A stretch of DNA of 5,765 bases from Promethearchaeota archaeon (GTDB taxonomy: Archaea > Asgardarchaeota > Lokiarchaeia > Sigynarchaeales > SOKP01). Below are positions 1 to 5,764 of this stretch, one piece after another (positions within the stretch are counted from its first letter, which is position 1; the number at the start of each line of letters is the position of its first letter). The stretch is from contig SDNV01000161.1 of NCBI GenBank assembly GCA_004524515.1, positions 1-5,765 of the forward strand, in the 5' to 3' direction. Both the position numbers and the translations under genes were made by a program. The notes under the pieces are model-generated. The model did no database searches. It saw only the letters and a program-made list of their open reading frames with translations, and had not been told where the DNA came from.

Positions 1-504
1 AACATAATGCTTTACACATGCAGCGATTCTTTGACTTTGGAGCCCCTTCACAATATGGGTGGCCATTACTTTATTTAAATAGGGATCCTCTGTTTGATAT
101 TCAAAATTTCTTCCACCTAAGGGAGTTCGTATAATATTGATTCCTGGACCAAGGGACATATGATAATCAATTTCTCGTATTTCTTGAGCGAGAGCAACCC
201 CAAATTCTTCAGCTACATCTGGATTCCAAGTAGAAGTTCTGCAAATGCCCACGGGAAAATAGGTACATGCTGTATTCCCTGTACTGTGGGGGCCTATCCC
301 ATGCGGACCATCACACATTCTGAACTGCGGAATACCCAGTCTTCTTATAGGTCTGGCATAAAACATTTGTACTCCTATACTAAGCCTGAACTTTTCCTCA
401 AGTGTGAGCCTTCCAAGAAGATCTTCTACCCGCTGTTCCAAATCCAAATCGCTATTCATAAAAGGTAATTTAGACAATTCCTCTTCAGTATACTCTTTAG
501 GCAT
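1..504 (-). CDS. Glycoside hydrolase family 3 (beta-glucosidase-like), N-terminal part, truncated by window edge
   Basis: The minus strand is open from an ATG at 504 to the window edge, giving 168 residues with no stop. It reads as the start of the family 3 (beta/alpha)8 barrel. An LTLEEK segment lies near residues 33-38, and DGPHG at 65-69 holds the Asp that contacts the sugar in subsite -1. A GPGINI...GRNFEY...EDPYL block spans about 119-143, with the conserved Arg in GRNFE, and a KHY motif sits at 165-167. These are the characteristic GH3 glucose-binding residues. The nucleophile Asp lies further along and is outside the window. The family removes terminal beta-linked glucose or related sugars from oligosaccharides. 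There is no signal peptide, so a cytoplasmic enzyme acting on imported oligosaccharides is likely. Met16 is an alternative start. The family call is firm; the exact sugar specificity cannot be read. Confidence 0.93.
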   Translation of the reverse strand, partial: MPKEYTEEELSKLPFMNSDLDLEQRVEDLLGRLTLEEKFRLSIGVQMFYARPIRRLGIPQFRMCDGPHGIGPHSTGNTACTYFPVGICRTSTWNPDVAEEFGVALAQEIREIDYHMSLGPGINIIRTPLGGRNFEYQTEDPYLNKVMATHIVKGLQSQRIAACVKHYV

Positions 505-525
505 ATGCTAATACCATTATTCTTC

Positions 526-540
526 GATTAAATAATTTAT
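526..540 (-). promoter_or_regulatory. Possible TATA box of the GH3 gene
   Basis: On the minus strand this AT-rich stretch reads ATAAATTATTTAATC and is centred about 28 nt before the ATG at 504. That would start the transcript almost at the start codon. No Shine-Dalgarno sequence precedes the ATG, which fits a leaderless or very short-leader mRNA. The whole gap is AT-rich, so the exact box is uncertain. Confidence 0.3.
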
Positions 541-580
541 TTTAAGGTATTATAAATCAAAGAATTGTAAACTTAGTAAA

Positions 581-597
581 TTTTTTTTTTAAATATA
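581..597 (+). promoter_or_regulatory. T10 tract plus TATA-like box before the 645 gene
   Basis: Ten consecutive T (581-590) run directly into AAATATAAAG. A TATA box centred near 592 would place the transcript start near 618. That is downstream of a possible TTG start at 609 and about 26 nt before the ATG at 645, so it supports the ATG. A very similar arrangement precedes the small membrane gene that starts at 1290. Confidence 0.45.
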
Positions 598-644
598 AAG
601 AAATAGATTTGATTTTAGAGCTTCTCAAAAATAATCTGATAAAT

Positions 645-998
645 ATGTCGGATAATGATAAAATTATAATAATAGAGGAAAAAAAGAAAAACAAATTCAT
701 TTTTATCTTTTTTTTCGGAATAATTTTTTTTATAGCAATTTATTTTCCCTTTTTTGGACAGAATCTTAGATACGAATCGAGCATGATTTTTATATATATC
801 TTTAGTAGGTTAGGAACTATTCTTACTTTTTTTGGAATCATATTTATCTTATGGGGAATTATGTCTTTCTTTCTTAGTAAACCATTAAATGGTTTCAGAT
901 ATTTGTTAATGGGGATTGTTCTACTAACAATTGGCGGATATTTTATGATTCCGGGTAGGTTTGGCTCCGGAGAAGAAGTACCTAAAGGATATCATTAA
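645..998 (+). CDS. Small three-helix membrane protein of unknown function
   Basis: This encodes 117 residues from the ATG at 645. The frame can be extended to a TTG at 609, but the likely TATA box puts the transcript start after that codon, so I chose the ATG. A short charged N-terminus (EEKKKNK at 11-17) is followed by three hydrophobic segments at roughly 18-37, 54-77 and 84-103, and a short polar tail ending in GYH. By the positive-inside rule the N-terminus is cytoplasmic and the C-terminus external. I see no catalytic motif and do not recognise a family. The neighbouring gene at 1069-1290 also encodes a small membrane protein and is convergent with this one, so they are separate transcripts. 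The coding call is supported by the regular hydrophobic pattern, a promoter-like sequence and a T-run after the stop. Confidence 0.75.
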   Translation: MSDNDKIIIIEEKKKNKFIFIFFFGIIFFIAIYFPFFGQNLRYESSMIFIYIFSRLGTILTFFGIIFILWGIMSFFLSKPLNGFRYLLMGIVLLTIGGYFMIPGRFGSGEEVPKGYH

Positions 999-1000
999 AA

Positions 1001-1009
1001 TCTTTTTCT
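1001..1009 (+). terminator. Possible T-run terminator after the 645-998 gene
   Basis: The sequence TCTTTTTCT begins 3 nt after the TAA stop. Short T-runs on the coding strand can end archaeal transcription without a hairpin. The AT-rich background makes this a weak call. Confidence 0.3.
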
Positions 1010-1068
1010 AAAACTTGATTCGCTATATTAAAATCTACAGAAAATTAACTAGATATAATTATTTTTAG

Positions 1069-1290
1069 CTAATAAATATGAAAATATTTCGTTCCTGTAT
1101 GTACACCACAAATACTAATTAGGATAATAGATGTAATCATTACACCTAACATCTTCAAACGAAGCCTGGACGATCCAAAAATAAAAAAAGTTAATCCTAA
1201 AATAAATCCCAGCATCCCAATGACAGATCCAAGCGCAATAAGAAATTGAATCCCATTTGCTACATCTTCAAAATAATCAAATAGCACCAT
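1069..1290 (-). CDS. Small two-helix membrane hairpin protein of unknown function
   Basis: This encodes 73 residues with an ATG at 1290 and a TAG stop. Two hydrophobic segments, about residues 15-39 and 47-64, are separated by a short basic loop, SSRLRLK (40-46). The positive-inside rule places that loop in the cytoplasm and both ends outside. The first helix is rich in glycine (GSVIGMLGFILG at 21-32), which often allows close helix packing or oligomers. There is one Cys (61) near the end of helix two. I do not recognise the family. A T10 tract and TATA-like box lie about 26 nt before the ATG, so the transcript could be leaderless, which favours a real gene over a chance open frame. Confidence 0.65.
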   Translation of the reverse strand: MVLFDYFEDVANGIQFLIALGSVIGMLGFILGLTFFIFGSSRLRLKMLGVMITSIILISICGVHTGTKYFHIY

Positions 1291-1311
1291 AACCTATTTT
1301 ATCATTCCATT

Positions 1312-1327
1312 CTTTATAAAAAAAAAA
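1312..1327 (-). promoter_or_regulatory. T10 tract plus TATA-like box before the 1290 gene
   Basis: On the minus strand, ten T (1327-1318) are followed at once by ATAAAG. The box is centred about 26 nt before the ATG at 1290, so transcription would start at or next to the start codon. The same T10 and ATAAAGAA elements occur before the 645 gene on the other strand. Confidence 0.45.
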
Positions 1328-1366
1328 TAGAGAAAAATTTCAATGAAGATTTGATTTATTTATACG

Positions 1367-1383
1367 TTTTTTTCTTTATATAA
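1367..1383 (+). promoter_or_regulatory. Likely promoter of the zinc-ribbon gene
   Basis: A T7 tract (1367-1373) is followed by CTTTATATAA, a good archaeal TATA-box match centred near 1379. It predicts a transcript start near 1405 and a leader of about 22 nt before the ATG at 1427. A second candidate, CTTTTAAAC near 1399-1407, would give a leaderless transcript instead. Confidence 0.45.
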
Positions 1384-1426
1384 CCACAATTTATCAACTT
1401 TTAAACAATTTTTAACTTAATAAAAA

Positions 1427-1744
1427 ATGAGAAAAATTGAAGAGATTGGAATATGTCCTAACTGCGATTGTTCTATTTCCATTTATAAAACCAATAATTA
1501 TAAGCGGTTTGCCAAATGCGAAATTTGCGGATTGTCCTATGCATTGCCTAAAAGAGGAAAAATTAGCAATTCCGCTTTGATTTGTTCTTTGAGAGAATTA
1601 CCAATTTTAATTATTGAAAAAAAAGATCAAAAAGCATATTTCTGGGTGGATGGCCCATGTTTTTCGTGTGTAGAATTCGATAAATGTGAAAATGTACGTG
1701 AACTCATAGTTGAATTCACAGAGTTAGAAGTTTATGGCTATTAG
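1427..1744 (+). CDS. Small zinc-ribbon protein, topoisomerase I C-terminal type
   Basis: This encodes 105 residues. The first half holds a zinc ribbon: CPNC at 10-13 and CEIC at 31-34, with a third Cys at 15. The text between and after them (RF.KCEICGLSYALPKRGKI) follows the pattern of topoisomerase IA C-terminal zinc ribbons, which read roughly 'rF.gCs.yP.C...lPk.G.i'. The second half resembles a repeat of the same unit: LICSLRELPILII (52-64), an aromatic YFWV strand, then CFSC at 78-81 and Cys87. The Cys expected beside Cys53 is missing, so the second site may bind zinc poorly or use other ligands. No catalytic topoisomerase domain is attached, so this is a stand-alone ribbon, possibly a nucleic-acid or protein adaptor. 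Its partner is unknown. It is a single gene between divergent and convergent neighbours. Confidence 0.82.
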   Translation: MRKIEEIGICPNCDCSISIYKTNNYKRFAKCEICGLSYALPKRGKISNSALICSLRELPILIIEKKDQKAYFWVDGPCFSCVEFDKCENVRELIVEFTELEVYGY

Positions 1745-1765
1745 GAACATGTAAATTAGACAATC

Positions 1766-1784
1766 TTTAATTATTTTAGTTTTT
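1766..1784 (+). terminator. Possible T-rich terminator after the zinc-ribbon gene
   Basis: About 20 nt after the TAG stop the plus strand has a T-rich stretch, TTTAATTATTTTAGTTTTT. It lies in the short convergent gap before the end of the URO-D-like gene, where an end of transcription is expected. Confidence 0.35.
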
Positions 1785-1808
1785 ATGATGACAGCATAGC
1801 GAATGGAA

Positions 1809-2813
1809 TTAGATTTTCTTATGGCTTCCGATTTTTTTTGCATGACGGTAAGCTTCAAGAATGGATTCAATTATCATTCCCTTAAATAAACTATTTGATG
1901 ATGAGAACATATACCCTCCTCCGGGGGCGCCTTGCTGAATACAACGTTCCACATCCTTATGAACCAACTCAAGATTGGATTGAGTAAGAACATTGGTGAC
2001 ATCCAAATTTCCTGCTAAAATCAGTTTATTGCCATATTTCTTTTTTATTTGAGCTAAATCAATATTAGCATTTGGTTCAAGAGAATGTATACCAGCGAAT
2101 CCCGCTTCGATAATCATTGGAATTAAAGGCTCAATTGCGCCATCAGAGTGCCAAATAAGTGGTAAGTTAGTAGATTTTACTATCTTTTTATAATAGGGAA
2201 GCACAAGGTCTCTAAACATTTTAGGAGAAAGCATTGGACCAGACCCAAATGCAACATCATCTCCAATCATATAAAAATCAATTTCTTCCCTATTAGCCTC
2301 TTCGATCATTGCGATTGTCCATTCAGTACTTCTTTCGAGAATAGATTTTACTAAATCAGGATCTCTATGAAGTGCTATAAAAAAGTTTTCCATCCCCATA
2401 CTCATATATGAAAGCCCCAGACAAGCATCATGCGAGGCATAATAAAGCGCATGCGTCTCTCCATATTTTTCTTTAGCATTTTTCATAATCTTTCCCGGGA
2501 ACCAGGCGGTTGCATATCCTAATGGAGGAGTGTATTTTTCTAAATCCTTAAAATTCTTAATAACGCCTCCCACATACCATCCCTCCTTGAAGATTCTCCC
2601 CCATTCATCTATCCCTGTTCTCCACGCATTTGTAGTCTTAGGATGCCCTACTGCAATTGGAAAACAATCAAGACCGAGAATTTCACGGGTTTTATATGGA
2701 TCTCCCTCTCCAATTGAATCCATAATCTCAGTTTCAATCCAAGCTTCAAATAATGGAACCCGATCCGGCTCCTTAAACTTGAAAGTAGTGAGTACTCTTT
2801 CTCTTGAATTCAT
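1809..2813 (-). CDS. Uroporphyrinogen decarboxylase-like protein (MtaA/CmuA clan), lacking usual zinc ligands
   Basis: This encodes 334 residues, a full length for the URO-D superfamily. The N-terminal SRERVLTTFKFKEPDRVP (3-20) is the usual opening of MtaA/CmuA-type proteins. A GDDVAFGSGPMLSP block (184-197) and the barrel strand GNLD (268-271) also match. Relatives such as MtaA, MtbA and CmuA move methyl groups between a corrinoid protein and coenzyme M or another acceptor, using zinc held by an H-x-C motif and a distal Cys. Here the motif reads WHSDG (221-225), with Asp in place of Cys, and the distal position reads SSSNS (304-308). A coenzyme-M-type zinc site is therefore unlikely; a different substrate or acceptor is probable. 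True HemE function is also unlikely, since the sequence looks like the methyltransferase branch and no heme gene is near. It is second in an operon, 9 nt after the M19 gene; no clear ribosome site precedes it. No corrinoid protein gene is in view. Confidence 0.9.
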   Translation of the reverse strand: MNSRERVLTTFKFKEPDRVPLFEAWIETEIMDSIGEGDPYKTREILGLDCFPIAVGHPKTTNAWRTGIDEWGRIFKEGWYVGGVIKNFKDLEKYTPPLGYATAWFPGKIMKNAKEKYGETHALYYASHDACLGLSYMSMGMENFFIALHRDPDLVKSILERSTEWTIAMIEEANREEIDFYMIGDDVAFGSGPMLSPKMFRDLVLPYYKKIVKSTNLPLIWHSDGAIEPLIPMIIEAGFAGIHSLEPNANIDLAQIKKKYGNKLILAGNLDVTNVLTQSNLELVHKDVERCIQQGAPGGGYMFSSSNSLFKGMIIESILEAYRHAKKIGSHKKI

Positions 2814-2822
2814 CTTAGTAGA

Positions 2823-4010
2823 TTAACCTACAACTTTTCTAAATACACGTAAAAAATTTTCACTAGTAATTTTTTTTATTTCCTGATTACTGTAACCTCG
2901 GTTTTTTAAGCCCTCAATCAAGTTTGGAAACTCTTCGTAATCCCTGAAATTTTTCATTTTATATTGAAATCCCCCCCCATGTTCTGGACCCATCCCCAAC
3001 TTACTTAAAAATTCGTCTAATATCACCGCTAATTGATGGGGGATCGCTTGTCCATAATAATCCGTTCCAACACCTACATGATCAATCCCTATAAGATTCA
3101 CAATATAATCAATATGGTCGATCCAGTCATCTATAGTTGGTTCTAATTTATTACTAATGAATCCTTGGATAGTATAAACCCCAACATATCCTCCTTTTTC
3201 AGCAATAGCGTGTAATAGATTGTCATCCTTCGCCCTTGGATGATTATACAGGTTTTTTGCCGAAGTATGAGTGGCCATGAGCGGATTATTCGAATGTTCT
3301 ATTGCATCCAAACTGGTCTGAGGTCCACAATGAGAGATATCCACCACCATACCAAGCTTTTCCATACGGGCAATTACATCTGATCCAAAATCCGTCAATC
3401 CTCTGTCCCTTCTTGCGAGACAGCCCGTTCCAATTAGATTTTTTGTATTTAAAGTTAATTGAGCAATTCTTATCCCCATCATATAAAATAGATCGAGCAT
3501 TTCTAAATTATCTCCAATAGGTTCCAAATTCTGCAGATTTATAATAATACCCTTCTTTTTGTTTTCAAAAGCATAATCTATATCTTTTGCTTTTAATATT
3601 TTATGAAAAAATTCATTCCTATTGTCAATCATGTATGTTAAAAAAGCAAAATTATGAAGAATACCGTCAAAAGTATAGGGTTTCTCATATATAGGACCCA
3701 CAGTCCAACTAACACATGACACGCCGGATTTGTTCCAAGCTTCAATATACTTTTCAAAAAAATTATTGTCTTTAACTATCTTTTTAGCAAATACTAGAAT
3801 AATATCTTGAACTATCCTCCATGGATCCATCTCTTTACTCAACATTTCATCAACAATCTTCACTAAATCTTCTGTCCATAAGATAGGACCATGACTAAGA
3901 CTGTCAATTATTGTACTAGATTCGATTAAAGCCTTTATTTCATCGGTTATTTCATTCATTATATGTTGATTAATTGTTTTTAATTTATTTATATTACAAT
4001 TATAACTCAT
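2823..4010 (-). CDS. M19 membrane-dipeptidase-like protein with altered metal site
   Basis: This encodes 395 residues. The C-terminal two-thirds match peptidase M19 (renal dipeptidase): GLTDFGSDVIARMEKLGMVVDISHCG (204-229), THTSAKNLYNHPRAKDD (247-263), and DHVGVGTDYYG (310-320). Two metal-site His (227, 248), Arg259 and Asp317 are kept. The N-terminal HxD, expected right after IID (34-36), reads SLSH (37-40 region), and the bridging Glu reads Gln160 in NLQNLEP. By eye, three of the usual zinc-site residues are lost, so ordinary two-zinc dipeptidase activity is doubtful. From memory, a bacterial M19 branch shares this 'QN..P' form, so it may be a stable subfamily with another reaction. There is no signal peptide. 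Met18 (3959) is a credible alternative start, because residues 1-17 look unlike the family. It is the first gene of an operon with the URO-D-like gene. A G8 run encodes Gly345-347. Confidence 0.9.
   Translation of the reverse strand: MSYNCNINKLKTINQHIMNEITDEIKALIESSTIIDSLSHGPILWTEDLVKIVDEMLSKEMDPWRIVQDIILVFAKKIVKDNNFFEKYIEAWNKSGVSCVSWTVGPIYEKPYTFDGILHNFAFLTYMIDNRNEFFHKILKAKDIDYAFENKKKGIIINLQNLEPIGDNLEMLDLFYMMGIRIAQLTLNTKNLIGTGCLARRDRGLTDFGSDVIARMEKLGMVVDISHCGPQTSLDAIEHSNNPLMATHTSAKNLYNHPRAKDDNLLHAIAEKGGYVGVYTIQGFISNKLEPTIDDWIDHIDYIVNLIGIDHVGVGTDYYGQAIPHQLAVILDEFLSKLGMGPEHGGGFQYKMKNFRDYEEFPNLIEGLKNRGYSNQEIKKITSENFLRVFRKVVG
2971..2978. repeat. C8 (coding-strand G8) homopolymer inside the M19 gene
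   Basis: Eight consecutive C on the plus strand encode part of HGGGF (344-348) of the M19 protein as GGG GGG GGA. A gain or loss of one base would shift the frame and replace about the last 50 residues. G/C runs this long stand out in such an AT-rich region. It may be a slippage site or a sequencing-error spot; here the frame is intact. Confidence 0.9.
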
Positions 4011-4036
4011 CCTATAAATTGTGATTAATAGATATC

Positions 4037-4050
4037 TTTTTTTATTAAAA
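4037..4050 (+). promoter_or_regulatory. TATA-like element in the 57-nt divergent region, for the hydrolase
   Basis: A T7 tract (4037-4043) runs into ATTAAAA, centred near 4045 and about 24-26 nt before the ATG at 4068, so the transcript would be nearly leaderless. Read on the minus strand the same stretch (TTTTTAATAAAA) could place an M19 transcript start near 4019, about 9 nt before its ATG at 4010. A separate AATTTATAGG on the minus strand (4020-4011) would instead start near 3990 and favour the Met18 start. Confidence 0.4.
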
Positions 4051-4067
4051 ATTCACTTTCTACTCAT

Positions 4068-4901
4068 ATGCCTATTATTAAATTAGATAATGATATCAAT
4101 ATCAATTATGAGTTGGAAGGAAATAAAGACGGAGGGCTTTTATTATTAATTCATGGTTATGGCTCTTGGATGTATGGGTATGATGAGATTTTTACTCTAC
4201 TTAAAAAAGAATTTTTAGTTCTAAGATCTGACTTGAGAGGTCATGGGGATTCTGATAAGCCTATAATTAAAGATGATTATGAGACAACTAAAAAACTCTA
4301 TACGATTGACCAATTTGCTGAAGACAATTATCTATTGCTAAAAGCATTGGGATTATTAAATAAATACCATAAAGTTTCTGTTTATGGACATAGTATGGGC
4401 GGAATGATAGCTCAAGTTTTTGCCTTAAAATACCCCGAGATTATAGAAAAGCTGATTCTCGGAAGTACTTCCTATACAATGAATTGGATGGGAGGAGTTT
4501 TAAAAGATTATAAAGCAGGAAAATTGGGTGATTTGGAGGAAAGCTTTAAAATAACCGCACGAAGTGCCTATACATTTAAATTCAAAAAAGAGCACCCCGA
4601 ATATTTAGAAAAAGAAGTTGAGGGTAAAATGAAATGTCCACCAGACGTTATATTTGCCGCCATGGAAAATTTCATTTATGATTTTGATGTAAAGGATCAA
4701 TTGAAGAACATTAAAGTTCCCACTCTCATCCTCACAGGTGATAAGGACAGCCTCGTCTCCCCCCAACGGAGCTATGAATTAAACAAATTCATTCCAAATT
4801 CTAAACTTGTTGTTTTTAAAAAGCAAAATCACGGCATCAATGCAGAAATTCCTGAAAAAGTAGTAAATGAGATTGTAACTTTTATATATATGACTAATTA
4901 A
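4068..4901 (+). CDS. Alpha/beta-fold hydrolase (esterase/lactonase-like)
   Basis: This encodes 277 residues, the usual length for a single-domain alpha/beta hydrolase. The fold's landmarks are in order: oxyanion HGYG at 29-32, DLRGHGDSDKP at 55-65, nucleophile elbow GHSMGG at 107-112 with Ser109, acid LTGDKD at 222-227 (Asp227), and catalytic His255 in QNHG. The triad is therefore complete. Residues about 137-205 form the cap that sets substrate choice; it is lysine-rich and gives no recognisable specificity. Esterase, lactonase, C-C hydrolase or haloperoxidase-like activities are all possible. There is no signal peptide, so it is cytoplasmic. It is divergent from the M19/URO-D operon with a shared 57-nt gap, which hints at common regulation. 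It ends with two stops in tandem (TAATAA). Confidence 0.92.
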   Translation: MPIIKLDNDININYELEGNKDGGLLLLIHGYGSWMYGYDEIFTLLKKEFLVLRSDLRGHGDSDKPIIKDDYETTKKLYTIDQFAEDNYLLLKALGLLNKYHKVSVYGHSMGGMIAQVFALKYPEIIEKLILGSTSYTMNWMGGVLKDYKAGKLGDLEESFKITARSAYTFKFKKEHPEYLEKEVEGKMKCPPDVIFAAMENFIYDFDVKDQLKNIKVPTLILTGDKDSLVSPQRSYELNKFIPNSKLVVFKKQNHGINAEIPEKVVNEIVTFIYMTN

Positions 4902-4991
4902 TAAAGTATTTACCATAATAAACCTTGGAATTAAGTATATAGAAAGCCTTTATAATATTTAAAATAAATTAGATGAATTTATATAACACAT

Positions 4992-5005
4992 ATTTTTCCT
5001 TATTT
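4992..5005 (+). terminator. Possible T-rich terminator after the hydrolase gene
   Basis: The plus strand has ATTTTTCCTTATTT about 90 nt after the hydrolase stop, just before the convergent methyltransferase ends. Pyrimidine-rich T-runs like this are typical of hairpin-independent archaeal termination. The rest of the roughly 100-nt gap shows nothing else. Confidence 0.35.
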
Positions 5006-5764
5006 TCATTTGATACAAGAAATAATAGCTTTCTGAAATTCTAATTTTAATGGATCAGGATCACTTCTTACTACCATTTCAAAATCTGTTATAAACTTTT
5101 GCTTCTTATCATCTGGAAGATAATCTATAAAGAGTGGTAAAACAGCTCCCCTATAATAGGTAACTTGATCATTAATATCTGAATTTCTAAAGAATTTCCT
5201 TATAGTAAAAAATTTTTCATTAATATTTTTAAATCCAACTTCTTTTAAAAGATCAGTATAAAACTCTTTAGGTCTATAAAAAATAGGAATTGTGTAATTT
5301 TTAAAAAAAGGTCTATATACTTTTCTATATGTGAGTTTCATAAGATTTATTGCAGCATAATCTCCATTTGATTCTTTTAAATGTACTTTGAGCATTAATT
5401 GCCCTCCCTTCTTTAAAGCGTTATATATTAAAATAAGTTGATGCTTAACATCTGCTATTAAACATAGTAAGCCCGCAGCAAAAATAACATCAAATTCATT
5501 ATTATAGCCAATATCAGCGGCGCTCATAGTAATAAACTCTATATTATTAATGTTTAATTTTTTAGAAATTTGAATTGCTCTCTCAATCATCTCTTCTGAT
5601 AAATCTATTCCAACCACACTACCATTCGGAACTAATTTTGCTAATTCTAACGTATTACTCCCAGGTCCACATCCAAGGTCCAAAATCTTCTCATTACCCC
5701 TTAAATTTAACTTATGTATTGCTTCTTCATCAGAAGCTTTTTCGTTATATCTAGTTTTTTCATA
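5006..5764 (-). CDS. Class I SAM-dependent methyltransferase, N-terminus beyond window edge
   Basis: The frame stays open from the TGA stop at 5006 to the right edge, giving 252 visible residues. A TTG at 5683 falls inside the first conserved strand (ILDLGCGPG), so it is not the start: the 27 residues before it (YEKTRYNEKA..., then LNLRGNEKI) read as normal protein and the true start is outside the window. The SAM site is clear: DLGCGPG at 29-35 of the visible part, the acidic GIDLS at 52-56 (Asp54), SAAD at 81-84, FDVIFAAGLLCLI at 91-103, and LKKGGQLMLKV at 117-127. This is the UbiE/Methyltransf_11-25 type. The C-terminal 120 residues (RPKEFYTDLLKEVGF, then VLPLFIDYLPDDKKQKF) resemble the cap of small-molecule methyltransferases such as trans-aconitate methyltransferase, but the substrate cannot be read. 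Codon use is very AT-rich, more so than the URO-D and GH3 genes. Confidence 0.92.
   Translation of the reverse strand, partial: YEKTRYNEKASDEEAIHKLNLRGNEKILDLGCGPGSNTLELAKLVPNGSVVGIDLSEEMIERAIQISKKLNINNIEFITMSAADIGYNNEFDVIFAAGLLCLIADVKHQLILIYNALKKGGQLMLKVHLKESNGDYAAINLMKLTYRKVYRPFFKNYTIPIFYRPKEFYTDLLKEVGFKNINEKFFTIRKFFRNSDINDQVTYYRGAVLPLFIDYLPDDKKQKFITDFEMVVRSDPDPLKLEFQKAIISCIK

Noticed and set aside
160..468. Plus-strand open frame of 102 residues
   Set aside because: It lies opposite the GH3 gene, whose minus-strand translation has clear family motifs; this frame shows none.
609..644. N-terminal extension of the three-helix membrane protein from a TTG
   Set aside because: The likely TATA box near 588-597 would start the transcript after this codon, and the ATG at 645 is a better start.
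505..644. Small RNA or riboswitch in the largest intergenic gap
   Set aside because: The gap is only AT-rich low-complexity sequence with promoter-like elements; I see no stable paired stems.
1809..2813. Heme-pathway HemE (true uroporphyrinogen decarboxylase)
   Set aside because: The sequence pattern is that of the MtaA/CmuA branch and no heme or porphyrin gene is nearby.
2530..2826. Plus-strand open frame of 98 residues
   Set aside because: It is antisense to the N-terminal part of the URO-D-like gene and has no recognisable features.
3302..3520. Plus-strand open frame of 72 residues
   Set aside because: It is antisense to the conserved central part of the M19 gene.
5681..5683. TTG as start codon of the methyltransferase
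   Set aside because: It falls within the first conserved strand of the SAM fold; the frame is open upstream to the window edge with protein-like sequence.
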